The notes beneath the pieces are model-generated. The model ran no database searches. It was not told where the DNA came from and saw nothing but the letters and a program-made list of their open reading frames with translations. Shown piece after piece: positions 8,853-20,558 of a stretch of 64,000 nucleotides of DNA. The stretch's first letter is position 1. The number at the start of each line of letters is the position of its first letter. The stretch comes from Rossellomorea sp. BNER. GTDB taxonomy: Bacteria > Bacillota > Bacilli > Bacillales > Bacillaceae_B. The stretch is taken from NCBI GenBank assembly GCA_024213275.1, contig JANAVG010000013.1:1-64000 (forward strand), given 5' to 3'. The translations under genes were made by a program, and so were the position numbers.

Positions 8853-10685
8853 ATGAATCGTGAAGAAAAATTAAACAGACAACAAAGAATTCGTAACTTT
8901 TCTATCATTGCTCATATAGATCACGGAAAATCAACATTAGCAGATAGAATTTTAGAAAAAACAAAAGCATTAACTGCTCGCGAGATGAAAGAACAATTAC
9001 TAGATTCGATGGATCTTGAGAGAGAACGCGGGATAACAATTAAATTAAATTCAGTCCAGCTTAAATATCAAGCTAAAGATGGACAGGAATATATCTTTCA
9101 TCTTATTGATACGCCAGGCCATGTCGACTTTACATATGAAGTATCACGTAGTTTGGCAGCGTGTGAAGGTGCTGTCTTAGTTGTAGATGCTGCCCAAGGG
9201 ATTGAAGCTCAAACCTTAGCAAATGTATATTTGGCTCTTGATAATGATTTAGAGATTCTTCCAGTTATCAACAAAATTGACCTCCCAGCTGCTGATCCGG
9301 AGAGGGTACGTCAAGAGGTGGAAGATGTAATTGGACTCGATGCTTCCGAAGCTGTTCTAGCATCAGCAAAGGCAGGAATTGGAATTGAAGAGATTTTAGA
9401 ACAAATCGTAGAGAAAGTGCCTGCTCCAACTGGAGATCCAGAGGCACCATTAAAAGCGTTGATTTTTGATTCATTATATGATGCTTACCGAGGTGTAGTG
9501 GCTTACATTCGCGTAATGGAAGGTACCGTTAAAGTCGGTGACAGAGTAAGAATGATGGCGACAGGCAAAGAATTCGAAGTGACCGAAGTGGGGGTATTCA
9601 CACCAAAGGCTACACCTGTTAATGAACTTACTGTAGGGGATGTAGGTTTCTTAACCGCTGCCATTAAAAATGTAGGTGACACAAGGGTTGGGGATACGAT
9701 AACGCTTGCAAAAAATCAGGCATCAGAACCACTACCGGGTTATCGTAAATTAAATCCGATGGTGTACTGCGGACTTTATCCGATTGACTCTTCAAAATAT
9801 AATGATTTACGAGAAGCACTTGAAAAACTAGAATTGAATGACTCAGCGCTTCAGTATGAACCTGAAACTTCTCAGGCACTTGGTTTTGGTTTCCGTTGTG
9901 GATTCCTAGGACTTCTGCATATGGAGATTATCCAAGAGAGAATTGAGAGAGAATTCAAAATTGATCTTATCACTACTGCGCCTAGTGTTATCTATAATGT
10001 CCAATTAACCGATGGAGAAGAGCTCAAAGTAGATAATCCATCAATGATGCCAGATGCTCAAAAAGTAGAAAATGTTGAAGAGCCTTACGTAAAAGCTACA
10101 ATGATGGTTCCAAACGATTATGTTGGTGCAGTTATGGAGCTTTGCCAAGCAAAACGCGGAAACTTTATTGATATGCAATATATGGATGAAACTCGAGTGA
10201 GTATAGTATACGAGATACCATTAGCAGAGATTGTCTATGATTTCTTTGACCAATTAAAGTCAAATACAAAGGGCTATGCATCCTTTGACTATGAACTAAT
10301 TGGCTATAAAGAATCTAGGCTCGTGAAGATGGATATTTTATTGAATGGTGAACAAGTAGATGCCCTTAGCTTTATTGTTCATAGGGATTTCGCGTACGAC
10401 CGTGGAAAAGTTATTGTAGATAAACTTAAAGAGCTTATCCCTCGTCAACAATTTGAAGTACCTATTCAGGCAGCTATTGGCCAGAAGATTGTTGCACGCT
10501 CGACGATTAAAGCAATTAGGAAAAATGTCCTTGCTAAATGTTACGGTGGTGACATATCACGTAAACGTAAACTTCTTGAGAAACAAAAAGAAGGTAAGAA
10601 ACGCATGAAACAAGTTGGTTCTGTAGAAGTACCACAAGAAGCGTTTATGGCTGTATTAAAAATGGACGACAGTGAAAAAAAATAA
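8853..10685 (+). CDS. lepA: Elongation factor 4 (LepA)
   Basis: LepA/EF4 (610 aa) is a translational GTPase related to EF-G, acting on stalled ribosomes and in initiation or 30S biogenesis. The G domain shows [10 protein letters not shown] (P-loop), DTPGHVDF (G3) and NKIDLP (G4), followed by EF-G-like beta-barrel and alpha/beta domains and the LepA-specific C-terminus ([19 protein letters not shown]). The start ATG 8853 is set by ACAGGAG; an in-frame TTG at 8844 overlaps the SD. It has its own strong promoter and leads into hemW. Confidence 0.97.
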   Translation: MNREEKLNRQQRIRNFSIIAHIDHGKSTLADRILEKTKALTAREMKEQLLDSMDLERERGITIKLNSVQLKYQAKDGQEYIFHLIDTPGHVDFTYEVSRSLAACEGAVLVVDAAQGIEAQTLANVYLALDNDLEILPVINKIDLPAADPERVRQEVEDVIGLDASEAVLASAKAGIGIEEILEQIVEKVPAPTGDPEAPLKALIFDSLYDAYRGVVAYIRVMEGTVKVGDRVRMMATGKEFEVTEVGVFTPKATPVNELTVGDVGFLTAAIKNVGDTRVGDTITLAKNQASEPLPGYRKLNPMVYCGLYPIDSSKYNDLREALEKLELNDSALQYEPETSQALGFGFRCGFLGLLHMEIIQERIEREFKIDLITTAPSVIYNVQLTDGEELKVDNPSMMPDAQKVENVEEPYVKATMMVPNDYVGAVMELCQAKRGNFIDMQYMDETRVSIVYEIPLAEIVYDFFDQLKSNTKGYASFDYELIGYKESRLVKMDILLNGEQVDALSFIVHRDFAYDRGKVIVDKLKELIPRQQFEVPIQAAIGQKIVARSTIKAIRKNVLAKCYGGDISRKRKLLEKQKEGKKRMKQVGSVEVPQEAFMAVLKMDDSEKK

Positions 10686-10695
10686 AATGAAAATC

Positions 10696-10760
10696 AAGGG
10701 GAAAGATGGGATTGACCTTTATTTAAAAGTCAAGCTCGTACTTTTCCCCTTTCTTATTCT
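10696..10760 (+). terminator. Weak terminator-like hairpin between lepA and hemW
   Basis: AAGGGGAAA (10696) pairs with TTTTCCCCTT (10742-10751), with an inner GACCTTT/AAAAGTC helix, followed by the T-rich TCTTATTCTT. It may attenuate readthrough from lepA. The U tract is poor, so confidence is modest. Confidence 0.4.
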
Positions 10761-10848
10761 TGAATATGTTAAAGATCGAACGAGAAAACATTTTTATTCG
10801 ATTTTAAAGCAAACAAAAATGATAGGTATAATACAAAGGTGTGAAAAA

Positions 10849-11979
10849 ATGGTACAGTCAGCATACATCCATATTCCATTTTGTCAACATATATGCCACT
10901 ACTGCGATTTTAACAAAGTATTTTTAAAAGGACAGCCAGTGGATGAATATATTTCAGCTTTAGTGAAAGAAATGAAATTAAGGTTCCGAACACAGGATCA
11001 CATTCATACTATTTTTGTCGGTGGAGGAACGCCAACTTCTTTAAGCGCAAAGCAATTGGATGTTCTCTGTAATGGAATTAGGGAAAGTATTCCTTTTGAT
11101 AATGGAGAGTTTACGTTTGAAGCAAATCCAGGTGAATTAACCTTTGAAAAATTAAATGTCCTACGTGACCATGGAGTGAACCGTCTTAGTTTTGGTGTTC
11201 AATCTTTTAATAATGATCTTCTAGAAAGAATTGGGCGAACCCATAAAAGTGAAGATGTGTATAGTTCAATAGATTCAGCTCAAAAAGCAGGCTTTCAAAA
11301 TATAAGCATTGATTTGATTTATAGTTTACCTGGGCAAACTCTTGGTGACTTCAGGGATACGCTTAGAGAAGCCTTACTGTTTAACCTTCCTCATTATTCA
11401 GCTTACTCACTGATTGTAGAGCCAAAAACGGTTTTTTATAATTTAATGAGAAAAGGAAAGTTACACCTACCTTCTCAAGAAGCAGAAGCAGATATGTACG
11501 ATATTCTGATGAATGAAATGACGAAATCAGGCTTAAACCAATATGAAATTAGTAACTTTGCTGTAAAAGGATTTGAAAGTAGACATAATCTTGCCTATTG
11601 GAATAACGTTGAATATTATGGTTTTGGAGCCGGAGCTCACGGGTATTTAGATGGAATCAGATATTCTAATTACGGTCCTTTGAAAAAATATATGAAACCG
11701 ATTGAGGATGGTTCACTTCCAACAATTGAATCTCATGAGCAAACGAAAAGTGAAATGATGGAAGAAGAAATGTTTCTTGGTCTAAGAAAGACAGAGGGAG
11801 TATCAATTCAAGGGTTTCAGGATAAGTTTTCTATTGACCCCTTTAATATTTTTTATGAATCGATCACAGAAATGTGCAATAAAAATTGGTTGGAAGTGCA
11901 CAATGGAAATATAAGACTCACAAAAGAAGGACGCTTTTTAGGGAATGAAGTTTTTCAATCATTTATTGGAGTAATCTAA
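10849..11979 (+). CDS. hemW: HemW-type radical SAM protein (heme chaperone)
   Basis: A 376-residue radical SAM protein of the HemN-like/HemW group. The cluster motif CQHICHYCDF (C-x3-C-x2-C) lies near residue 17; VGGGTPTSLS and the HemW-diagnostic HNLAYW motif (heme-binding HNxxYW) follow. HemW proteins are heme-transfer chaperones rather than true coproporphyrinogen dehydrogenases. The start is ATG 10849 (MVQSAYIHIPFC) after AAAGGTG. The frame is open to 10672, overlapping lepA, but the extra 59 residues have no family counterpart. hrcA follows with its own promoter. Confidence 0.92.
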   Translation: MVQSAYIHIPFCQHICHYCDFNKVFLKGQPVDEYISALVKEMKLRFRTQDHIHTIFVGGGTPTSLSAKQLDVLCNGIRESIPFDNGEFTFEANPGELTFEKLNVLRDHGVNRLSFGVQSFNNDLLERIGRTHKSEDVYSSIDSAQKAGFQNISIDLIYSLPGQTLGDFRDTLREALLFNLPHYSAYSLIVEPKTVFYNLMRKGKLHLPSQEAEADMYDILMNEMTKSGLNQYEISNFAVKGFESRHNLAYWNNVEYYGFGAGAHGYLDGIRYSNYGPLKKYMKPIEDGSLPTIESHEQTKSEMMEEEMFLGLRKTEGVSIQGFQDKFSIDPFNIFYESITEMCNKNWLEVHNGNIRLTKEGRFLGNEVFQSFIGVI

Positions 11980-11983
11980 AACA

Positions 11984-12010
11984 TTGACATCGATAAAATG
12001 ATTTGATAAT
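11984..12010 (+). promoter_or_regulatory. Sigma-A promoter of the hrcA operon
   Basis: Perfect TTGACA at 11984-11989; the best -10 is GATAAT at 12005-12010, a short 15-bp spacing. It sits directly upstream of CIRCE. Confidence 0.6.
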
Positions 12011-12022
12011 TTATTATTAGAA

Positions 12023-12049
12023 TTAGCACTCAGGACAAGAGAGTGCTAA
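12023..12049 (+). promoter_or_regulatory. CIRCE operator (HrcA binding site)
   Basis: TTAGCACTC, nine bases, GAGTGCTAA: a perfect match to the CIRCE inverted repeat bound by HrcA. It lies between the promoter and hrcA, so HrcA should autoregulate and repress the heat-shock operon. No second CIRCE is present near dnaK or dnaJ. Confidence 0.97.
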
Positions 12050-12064
12050 CAGAGGTGATGAAAG

Positions 12065-13093
12065 TTGTTAACAGATCGACAATTACTTATATTGCAAGTC
12101 ATTATTGATGATTTTATTCGATCTGCACAACCGGTCGGCTCAAGGAGTTTATCGAAAAAAGAGGAAATATCATTTAGTTCTGCCACAATTCGTAACGAGA
12201 TGGCTGATTTAGAAGAACTAGGGTTTATCGAAAAACCCCATACTTCATCAGGTCGGATTCCTTCAGAGAAAGGATATCGTTATTATGTGGATCATATGTT
12301 ATCTCCACAAAAACTAGATCGACATGATATTTCAAGTATGCGTTCCATATTTGCAGAGCGTATATATGAGATGGAAAAGGTCGTAGAAAGATCAGCAAAA
12401 ATTCTCTCAGATCTGACTAACTACACGGCCATTGTTCTGGGTCCTCAGGTAAAGGAAAATAGGTTAAAGAAAATTCAAATGATTCCTTTAAATAAGGATA
12501 CTGCTATTGCCATCATTGTGACGGATACAGGTCATGTGGAGAATAAAGTATTTACTTTACCTCCATCGGTAGATCCATCAGAACTTGAAAAGATGGTCAA
12601 CATAATAAATGATCGTCTTGTTGGTGTACCATTGGTTGATCTACATGATAAAATATTTAGGGAAGTTGCTGTACTTCTGAGACAGCATATTCAGCATTAT
12701 GATTTAATGTTGCACTCTATTTCTAATGCATTAAATTTATCATCCCACGATAAACTATTCTTTGGTGGAAAGACGAATATGTTGAATCAACCTGAATTTC
12801 ATGATATTGAGAAAGTAAGACTATTACTTAATATGATTGAACAGGAAGATGGGATATATGATCTTATCAAAAAGATCCCGACTGGTGTTCAGGTGAAGAT
12901 CGGAAAGGAAAACAATAACCTTGCAATGGAAGAGTGCAGCTTAATTACAGCTTCCTATTCGATTGGCGAAGAAAAAGTAGGATCAATTGCGATCCTCGGG
13001 CCAACAAGAATGGAATATTCTAGAGTTATTAGCTTGTTGAACTTCTTAAGTAAAGATATGACAACCACGTTAACAAAGCTGTATCAAAGCTAA
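12065..13093 (+). CDS. hrcA: HrcA, heat-inducible transcription repressor
   Basis: HrcA (342 aa) binds CIRCE and represses class I heat-shock genes; its activity depends on GroE. An N-terminal winged helix ([26 protein letters not shown], then [30 protein letters not shown]) is followed by GAF-like and dimerisation regions. The start is TTG 12065, preceded by AGAGGTGATG. It is first in the hrcA-grpE-dnaK cluster, with CIRCE 16 bp upstream. Confidence 0.97.
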   Translation: MLTDRQLLILQVIIDDFIRSAQPVGSRSLSKKEEISFSSATIRNEMADLEELGFIEKPHTSSGRIPSEKGYRYYVDHMLSPQKLDRHDISSMRSIFAERIYEMEKVVERSAKILSDLTNYTAIVLGPQVKENRLKKIQMIPLNKDTAIAIIVTDTGHVENKVFTLPPSVDPSELEKMVNIINDRLVGVPLVDLHDKIFREVAVLLRQHIQHYDLMLHSISNALNLSSHDKLFFGGKTNMLNQPEFHDIEKVRLLLNMIEQEDGIYDLIKKIPTGVQVKIGKENNNLAMEECSLITASYSIGEEKVGSIAILGPTRMEYSRVISLLNFLSKDMTTTLTKLYQS

Positions 13094-13128
13094 ACTCGCT
13101 GGCTATATTGAATATGGACCCGAGAGCT

Positions 13129-13161
13129 AGAAATCAGCCTCAGCTGGTTTCTGGCGTTTTT
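13129..13161 (+). terminator. Hairpin between hrcA and grpE (attenuator or processing site)
   Basis: AGAAATCAGC pairs fully (one G-U) with GCTGGTTTCT around a CTCA tetraloop, and a TTTTT tract follows three bases later. It could cut hrcA expression relative to grpE-dnaK or stabilise a processed grpE-dnaK mRNA. Confidence 0.5.
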
Positions 13162-13206
13162 GTGGAGTGTTATTTAATAGAAAAGACTTTTAAGGAGGTG
13201 AAAGCA

Positions 13207-13776
13207 ATGAATGAAGAGAATCAAACAACAGAAGAGCAAAAGGAAAAGGTAGAAACCCAAGCGGATGAGAATATCGAGGAAATTTTTGATGAAGGCAAAT
13301 CCGAAGAGAATAACGAGGATAATGCTGTGAGTGAAGTTGAAAAGCTTCAAGCTCAATTAGATGAATCAGAAAATCGTTATCTACGGCTTCGCGCTGATTT
13401 TGATAATTTCCGCCGCCGGGTAACACTTGACCAGGAATCAAACCAGAAATATAGATCCCAAAGCTTAATTTCTGATTTATTACCAGCACTTGATAATTTC
13501 GAGCGTGCTTTAAATATCGAAGCAGAAAATGATCAAACAAAATCATTGCTCCAAGGAATGGAAATGGTGTATCGTAGCTTAATGGATGCACTGAAGAAAG
13601 AAGGAGTAGAAGAAATTGAATCTGTTGGTCATCAATTTGATCCCCATCATCATCAAGCAGTAATGCAAGATTCAGATGATCAATATGAATCCAATGTCGT
13701 GATTGAAGAGTTCCAAAAAGGGTACAAATTAAATGACCGCATTATTCGACCTTCAATGGTGAAAGTAAATCAATAA
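13207..13776 (+). CDS. grpE: GrpE, nucleotide exchange factor of DnaK
   Basis: GrpE (189 aa) releases ADP from DnaK. It has an acidic, disordered N-terminus (residues 1-45), a long coiled coil ([28 protein letters not shown]) and the C-terminal beta domain with the family signature ending [15 protein letters not shown]. The start is ATG 13207, set by a strong AAGGAGGTG; the frame is open to 13108, but that extension has no SD and is not GrpE-like. It lies 27 bp before dnaK in the CIRCE-controlled operon. Confidence 0.97.
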   Translation: MNEENQTTEEQKEKVETQADENIEEIFDEGKSEENNEDNAVSEVEKLQAQLDESENRYLRLRADFDNFRRRVTLDQESNQKYRSQSLISDLLPALDNFERALNIEAENDQTKSLLQGMEMVYRSLMDALKKEGVEEIESVGHQFDPHHHQAVMQDSDDQYESNVVIEEFQKGYKLNDRIIRPSMVKVNQ

Positions 13777-15630
<1,854 letters not shown>

Positions 15631-15645
15631 GAGTGAACAACAAGG

Positions 15646-15686
15646 AAAGTCAAAGTCAGGTCCTTCTTGGCTTTGACTTTTTCTTT
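15646..15686 (+). terminator. Intrinsic terminator after dnaK
   Basis: AAAGTCAAAG pairs with CTTTGACTTT across a 15-base loop and continues into TTCTTT. Confidence 0.85.
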
Positions 15687-15743
15687 GGATAGGAAATTAT
15701 AAATATATTTATGTTATAACTTTTTAATAAGTTTATCCTAATC

Positions 15744-15922
15744 CCGCTTCAGCGCTAAAGCCCCGGAAGTCTAAGCCAAGCAATGAATGAAGGGAAATTC
15801 GCCCTTTCTTCATTGCTCGTCTTATGCTTGTCATGGGGCCAATAGGATTTGGGTCAGAAAGGCGTTGCCACAGGACGTGGCGAACTTAGCCTTTCTCCCT
15901 CTAATGGACGCTTGAGCTTTTT
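15744..15922 (-). repeat. Repeat family B, copy B2 (inverted relative to B1)
   Basis: The reverse complement of this stretch aligns with B1, including the block ending GTCCTGTGGCAACGCC. The central hairpin is conserved in shape but not sequence: AGCAATGAATGAAGGG against CCCTTTCTTCATTGCT. It separates dnaK from dnaJ. Confidence 0.85.
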
Positions 15923-15979
15923 GTTCTTGACTATTCTATTACGTTTTTATAGGAATTTTGTGATTTTATTCACTATTTA

Positions 15980-16009
15980 TTGATAAGGGTACAAAAACAA
16001 TGTTAAAAT
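15980..16009 (+). promoter_or_regulatory. Sigma-A promoter of dnaJ
   Basis: TTGATA (15980-15985), an 18-bp spacer and TAAAAT (16004-16009), downstream of repeat B2 and 35 bp before the dnaJ ATG. There is no CIRCE here. Confidence 0.6.
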
Positions 16010-16044
16010 AACCTTTATGCGAAGGATTCGGGAGTGTTGTTTTG

Positions 16045-17172
16045 ATGAGTAAACGCGATTATTATGAAGTTCTCGGCATAAGCAAGAGCGCTTCAAAAGA
16101 CGAAATCAAAAAAGCATACCGCAAGCTCTCAAAAAAATATCATCCGGATATTAATAAAGAGGCGGATGCAGCAGATAAATTTAAAGAAATTAAAGAATCA
16201 TATGAAGTTTTAAGTGATGATCAGAAACGTGCACAATATGATCAATTTGGTCATGTTGATCCAAACCAAGGCTTCGGCGGCGGTGGCGGAGACTTTAATG
16301 GTTTTGGCGGGTTTGAGGATATTTTCAACACCTTCTTTGGTGGAGGTGGCGGTGGTAGACGAAGGGATCCAAATGCACCGAGGGCGGGAGCAGACCTTCA
16401 ATATACTATGACTGTAGGTTTTGAAGAAGCAGCCTTTGGTAAAGAGACAGATATTGAAATACCTAAAGAAGAAGAATGTGATACTTGTCATGGTTCAGGT
16501 GCTAAACCCGGAACAAAGCCGGAAACATGCTCTCACTGTAAGGGTGCTGGCCAGTTAAATGTAGAACAAGATACACCATTTGGTCGTATCGTAAACCGCA
16601 GAGTGTGTCATCATTGTAATGGAACAGGAAAGTACATTAAAGAGAAATGCGGAACTTGTGGCGGGGTAGGAAAAGTACAGAAGCGAAGAAAAATCCATGT
16701 TAAGATTCCTGCTGGTATTGATGATGGTCAGCAGCTAAGGGTGTCAGGACAAGGTGAACCAGGAATAAACGGAGGACCATCCGGTGACCTGTATATTGTT
16801 TTCCATGTTCGCTCACATGAATTCTTTGAGCGCAATGGGGAGGATATTTACTGTGAAATGCCGATTACCTTTGCTCAAGCTGCATTAGGTGATGAAATAG
16901 AGGTTCCTACCCTTCACGGTAAAGTGAAATTAAAAGTCCCTGCAGGAACGCAAACGGGAACGAAATTCAGACTCCGTGGAAAAGGAATTCAAAATGTCAG
17001 AGGCTATGGTGTTGGAGACCAGCATATCCTTGTTAAAGTGGTTACACCTTCAAAACTAACGGAAAAACAAAAAGATTTACTTAGAGAATTTGCTGATATA
17101 AGTGGTCAAGTGCCAGATGAACAACATGAAAGCTTTTTTAATAAGGTAAAACGCGCCTTTACAGGTGAATAA
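16045..17172 (+). CDS. dnaJ: Chaperone DnaJ (Hsp40)
   Basis: A class A Hsp40 (375 aa) that delivers clients to DnaK and stimulates its ATPase. An N-terminal J domain (HPD in YHPDINKE near residue 32) is followed by a Gly/Phe-rich linker (about 75-110) and a zinc-finger domain with four CxxCxGxG motifs ([32 protein letters not shown]). The C-terminal beta domains follow. The start is ATG 16045; an in-frame TTG one codon upstream is unlikely. It has its own promoter and leads into prmA 24 bp downstream. Confidence 0.98.
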   Translation: MSKRDYYEVLGISKSASKDEIKKAYRKLSKKYHPDINKEADAADKFKEIKESYEVLSDDQKRAQYDQFGHVDPNQGFGGGGGDFNGFGGFEDIFNTFFGGGGGGRRRDPNAPRAGADLQYTMTVGFEEAAFGKETDIEIPKEEECDTCHGSGAKPGTKPETCSHCKGAGQLNVEQDTPFGRIVNRRVCHHCNGTGKYIKEKCGTCGGVGKVQKRRKIHVKIPAGIDDGQQLRVSGQGEPGINGGPSGDLYIVFHVRSHEFFERNGEDIYCEMPITFAQAALGDEIEVPTLHGKVKLKVPAGTQTGTKFRLRGKGIQNVRGYGVGDQHILVKVVTPSKLTEKQKDLLREFADISGQVPDEQHESFFNKVKRAFTGE

Positions 17173-17196
17173 CAGGAATGGAGTTGGTAGAGCGAT

Positions 17197-18144
17197 ATGA
17201 AATGGTCTGAAATTAGTATTCATACAACAAATGAAGCTGTTGAACCGATTTCAAATATCCTTCATGAAGCAGGTGCCAGTGGAGTGGTCATTGAAGATCC
17301 TTTTGATTTAGTGAAAGAAAGAGAGGATGTTTTCGGCGAAATCTACCAACTCAATCCTGAAGATTACCCTGAAGAGGGGGTCATTGTTAAGGCTTACCTT
17401 CCCGTTAATAGCTTTTTAGGTGAAACTGTAGAAGAAATTAAACAGGCGGTCAATAATCTTGTTCTCTATAATATTGATATTGGAAGAAATACAGTAGAAA
17501 TTTCTGAAGTCAATGAAGAAGAATGGGCAACTGCATGGAAAAAATATTATAATCCGGTTAAGATTTCAGAAAAATTTACAATCGTCCCTACTTGGGAAGA
17601 ATATGAACCTGTTACCTCTGATGAACTTATCATAGAATTAGATCCAGGAATGGCATTTGGAACAGGAACACACCCTACAACTGTAATGTGCATACAAGCA
17701 TTAGAACGTACAGTTAAACCTGGTAACGCGGTTATCGATGTTGGAACTGGCTCAGGTGTTCTCAGCATTGCATCAGCATTACTACAAGCGGACCCTGTCC
17801 AAGCCCTTGATCTAGACGAGGTTGCCGTAAAATCGGCTCGATTAAACGTCAAACTTAATAAAGTGCAAAATACTGTCACCGTTCGTCAAAATAATTTACT
17901 TGATGATATAAGTGACCAAGCAGATATAGTGGTTGCCAATATTTTAGCTGAAATCATTTTACGATTTAATGATAAAGCACTAGAAGTTGTAAAACCTGGG
18001 GGATATTTTATTACTTCAGGAATCATCCAACAGAAGAAGCAGCAAGTAAAAGATGCCCTCGTAAATAGTGGTTTCTTAATTGAAGAAATAATGGTCATGG
18101 AGGATTGGGTAGCGATTATCGCTAAACGTCCAGAGTTGAGGTGA
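17197..18144 (+). CDS. prmA: Ribosomal protein L11 methyltransferase
   Basis: PrmA (315 aa) trimethylates ribosomal protein L11 using SAM. The substrate-recognition domain covers residues 1-100. The Rossmann methyltransferase core shows the PrmA-specific [12 protein letters not shown] near 149, motif [15 protein letters not shown] near 178, and [10 protein letters not shown] in place of the usual NPPY (PrmA type). It overlaps the upstream region of rsmE, with which it is probably cotranscribed from the dnaJ promoter. Confidence 0.96.
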   Translation: MKWSEISIHTTNEAVEPISNILHEAGASGVVIEDPFDLVKEREDVFGEIYQLNPEDYPEEGVIVKAYLPVNSFLGETVEEIKQAVNNLVLYNIDIGRNTVEISEVNEEEWATAWKKYYNPVKISEKFTIVPTWEEYEPVTSDELIIELDPGMAFGTGTHPTTVMCIQALERTVKPGNAVIDVGTGSGVLSIASALLQADPVQALDLDEVAVKSARLNVKLNKVQNTVTVRQNNLLDDISDQADIVVANILAEIILRFNDKALEVVKPGGYFITSGIIQQKKQQVKDALVNSGFLIEEIMVMEDWVAIIAKRPELR

Positions 18145-18149
18145 CTTAC

Positions 18150-18902
18150 ATGCAACGGTATTTTCTAGAAAAAGATTATATTGAAGGTGAGCTTTTTCAT
18201 ATCAATGGAGATGACTTTCATCATATGACAAGGGTAATGCGTATGAAAGAGGGCGACGAATTTTTTGCTGTCTTTAAAGGTGGAAAATCTGCCACTTCGA
18301 AAATAGAAAGTATTTCCAGTGACGATATTAAAGCTTCGATTGTACAATGGGAGACGGCAATAAAAGAGTTACCGATAACAGTAACGATTGCGAGCGGACT
18401 GCCCAAAGGGGATAAGCTGGAATGGATTATTCAAAAAGGAACTGAACTTGGTGCCCACGAGTTTATTCCTTTTAACGCAGATCGCTCCATCGTAAAATGG
18501 GATGAAAAGAAAGCTAAAAAGAAAGTCGAACGTTGGGAGAAAATTGCAAAAGAAGCAGCAGAACAATCCCACCGAAGGCTTATACCAAAAGTTTTTTCTC
18601 CCTATTCCTTTTCTGAATTGATGGAAATTAGTAATCAATATGATTATAAACTCATCGCATACGAAGAAGAGTCGAGAGCTAGCGAAATGGGGAATTTCGC
18701 TAACACTATTTCTTCAATGGAAAATGGCAGCAGTATTTTAATTGTTTTTGGACCAGAAGGTGGGCTCACTGAAAAAGAAGTAATAAAAAGCCAACAATCT
18801 GGCTTTTTACCATGTGGACTAGGCCCTAGAATTTTACGGGCAGAAACAGCACCCCTATATGTGCTATCTGCACTTTCTTATCAATTTGAATTAATGAGGT
18901 GA
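18150..18902 (+). CDS. rsmE: 16S rRNA m3U1498 methyltransferase
   Basis: RsmE (250 aa) is a SPOUT-class methyltransferase acting on U1498 in helix 44 of 16S rRNA. An N-terminal PUA-like domain (MQRYFLEK, HHMTRVMRM) precedes the trefoil-knot domain with VFGPEGGLTEKE near 201 and LGPRILRAETAPL near 227, the SAM-binding knot. ATG 18150 is set by TTGAGGTGA; the in-frame GTG 18141 lies within that SD and overlaps the prmA stop. mtaB follows almost immediately. Confidence 0.95.
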   Translation: MQRYFLEKDYIEGELFHINGDDFHHMTRVMRMKEGDEFFAVFKGGKSATSKIESISSDDIKASIVQWETAIKELPITVTIASGLPKGDKLEWIIQKGTELGAHEFIPFNADRSIVKWDEKKAKKKVERWEKIAKEAAEQSHRRLIPKVFSPYSFSELMEISNQYDYKLIAYEEESRASEMGNFANTISSMENGSSILIVFGPEGGLTEKEVIKSQQSGFLPCGLGPRILRAETAPLYVLSALSYQFELMR

Positions 18903-18907
18903 TTTCT

Positions 18908-20263
18908 ATGCCTACAGTAGCTTTTCACACCCTTGGTTGTAAAGTAAACCACTATGAAACTGAAGCTATATGGCAATTATTTAAAGATGAAGGCTATGAA
19001 AGAACGGATTACGGGTCTTCAGCAGATGTATATGTCATTAATACATGTACGGTTACAAATACAGGTGATAAAAAAAGCAGACAAGTGATCAGACGAGCGA
19101 TAAGAAAAAACCCGGATGCTGTCATTTGTGTAACAGGTTGTTATGCTCAAACATCTCCTGCAGAAATTATGGCCATTCCTGGTGTTGATATCGTAGTGGG
19201 GACACAGGATCGTAAAAAAATGCTCAATTATATCGAACAATATAAAGAAGAACGTCAGCCAATAAATGGTGTCGGTAATATCATGAAAAATCGGGTATAC
19301 GAAGAACTAGATGTACCAGCATTTACGGATCGTACACGTGCTTCATTGAAAATACAAGAAGGCTGTAATAACTTCTGTACATTCTGTATTATCCCTTGGG
19401 CTCGTGGACTGATGAGATCTCGTGACCCGGAGGAAGTAATCAAGCAAGCGCAGCAACTTGTAGATGCTGGATATAAGGAAATTGTTTTAACAGGTATTCA
19501 TACAGGTGGATACGGTGAAGACATGAAGGATTACAATTTGGCTATGCTTCTTCGTGATCTGGAAGAAAGAGTTAAAGGATTAAAACGGATCCGCATATCT
19601 TCAATCGAAGCTAGTCAACTGACAGATGAAGTGATTGATGTCATTGACCGCTCCAATATGGTTGTAAGACATCTGCATATTCCGCTTCAATCAGGGTCAA
19701 ACACCGTTCTAAAAAGAATGCGTCGTAAGTATACAATGGAATTCTTTGCAGAACGTATAGAAAAACTGAAAAAAGCATTACCAGGACTCGCTGTTACCTC
19801 TGATGTAATTGTCGGGTTCCCAGGTGAAACAGAAGAAGAGTTTATGGAAACATATAATTTTATAAAGCATCATAAATTTTCTGAACTACACGTATTCCCT
19901 TATTCGAAACGAACAGGTACACCGGCAGCAAGAATGACAGACCAAATTGATGAAGATATTAAAAATGAACGTGTACACCGCCTTATTCAATTATCAGATC
20001 AACTTGCGAAAGAGTACGCGTCAACATTTGAAAATGAAGTACTTGAAGTTATTCCGGAAGAGGTATATAAAGAAGAACCAGAAAGTGGTTTATATGTGGG
20101 ATACACAGATAATTATTTAAAAGTAATCTTCCCAGCAACAGAAGAAATGATAGGAAAGCTTGTTAAAGTCAAATTAACAAAAGCTGGATACCCATATAAT
20201 GAAGGGCAGTTTGTGAGAGTAGTGGATGATGTTCTAAATGAACAGGGATCTGCTGCCATATAA
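18908..20263 (+). CDS. mtaB: tRNA t6A37 methylthiotransferase
   Basis: MtaB/YqeV (451 aa) converts t6A37 to ms2t6A in ANN-decoding tRNAs. The N-terminal UPF0004 domain supplies three cysteines (TLGCKVN, INTCTVT, VTGCYAQ). The radical SAM core has CNNFCTFCIIPWARG near 149, and a C-terminal TRAM domain spans roughly 380-450. ATG 18908 has TGAGGTGA upstream; the rsmE stop is 6 bp away, so the two genes are coupled. It ends the dnaJ-prmA-rsmE-mtaB unit at a good terminator. Confidence 0.96.
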   Translation: MPTVAFHTLGCKVNHYETEAIWQLFKDEGYERTDYGSSADVYVINTCTVTNTGDKKSRQVIRRAIRKNPDAVICVTGCYAQTSPAEIMAIPGVDIVVGTQDRKKMLNYIEQYKEERQPINGVGNIMKNRVYEELDVPAFTDRTRASLKIQEGCNNFCTFCIIPWARGLMRSRDPEEVIKQAQQLVDAGYKEIVLTGIHTGGYGEDMKDYNLAMLLRDLEERVKGLKRIRISSIEASQLTDEVIDVIDRSNMVVRHLHIPLQSGSNTVLKRMRRKYTMEFFAERIEKLKKALPGLAVTSDVIVGFPGETEEEFMETYNFIKHHKFSELHVFPYSKRTGTPAARMTDQIDEDIKNERVHRLIQLSDQLAKEYASTFENEVLEVIPEEVYKEEPESGLYVGYTDNYLKVIFPATEEMIGKLVKVKLTKAGYPYNEGQFVRVVDDVLNEQGSAAI

Positions 20264-20269
20264 ATACGG

Positions 20270-20301
20270 AAGCTGAGTCTCAATTGAGGCTCAGCTTTTT
20301 T
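20270..20301 (+). terminator. Intrinsic terminator of mtaB
   Basis: AAGCTGAG pairs with CTCAGCTT, with inner CTCAATTGAG, followed by a T tract. Confidence 0.9.
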
Positions 20302-20402
20302 GATTTTGAAACCGAAATAAGGATGAAGAGGATACACTACTATTAATCAACAAGAATCAGAATGAAGTTGAGTATAAATAGAGAGTTCAGTTATAGATTG
20401 AA

Positions 20403-20414
20403 GAAAACGTTTTC
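20403..20414 (+). promoter_or_regulatory. Candidate cre site (CcpA) upstream of the alpha-glucosidase
   Basis: GAAAACGTTTTC is a perfect 12-bp palindrome with the CG-centred core of CcpA sites; the outer positions (AAG...CTT) deviate from the TG...CA consensus. It lies upstream of a possible promoter TTGATA-17-TAAACT (20443-20471). Confidence 0.5.
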
Positions 20415-20487
20415 TTTTTTTTGTTAAAATATTATTTTCTATATTGATAAGTTTATAAAAAGACTGTAAACTTAAGAAGTAAATGTA

Positions 20488-20503
20488 GTGCAAACGATTG
20501 CGC
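20488..20503 (+). promoter_or_regulatory. LacI/MalR-type operator
   Basis: GTGCAAACGATTGCGC is a near-palindrome with the central CG and TGCAAACG half-site common to LacI-family sugar repressors. It is just downstream of the inferred transcription start, suggesting maltose-type control by a regulator encoded elsewhere. Confidence 0.55.
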
Positions 20504-20558
20504 AAATTAGTTGCATAAAAAACTATAGAATAAATTCTTAAATTATAGAGGTGCTGAC

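Noticed and set aside
10672..10848. N-terminal extension of HemW overlapping lepA
   Set aside because: The extra 59 residues show no family similarity, and ATG 10849 has a proper SD and the canonical N-terminus.
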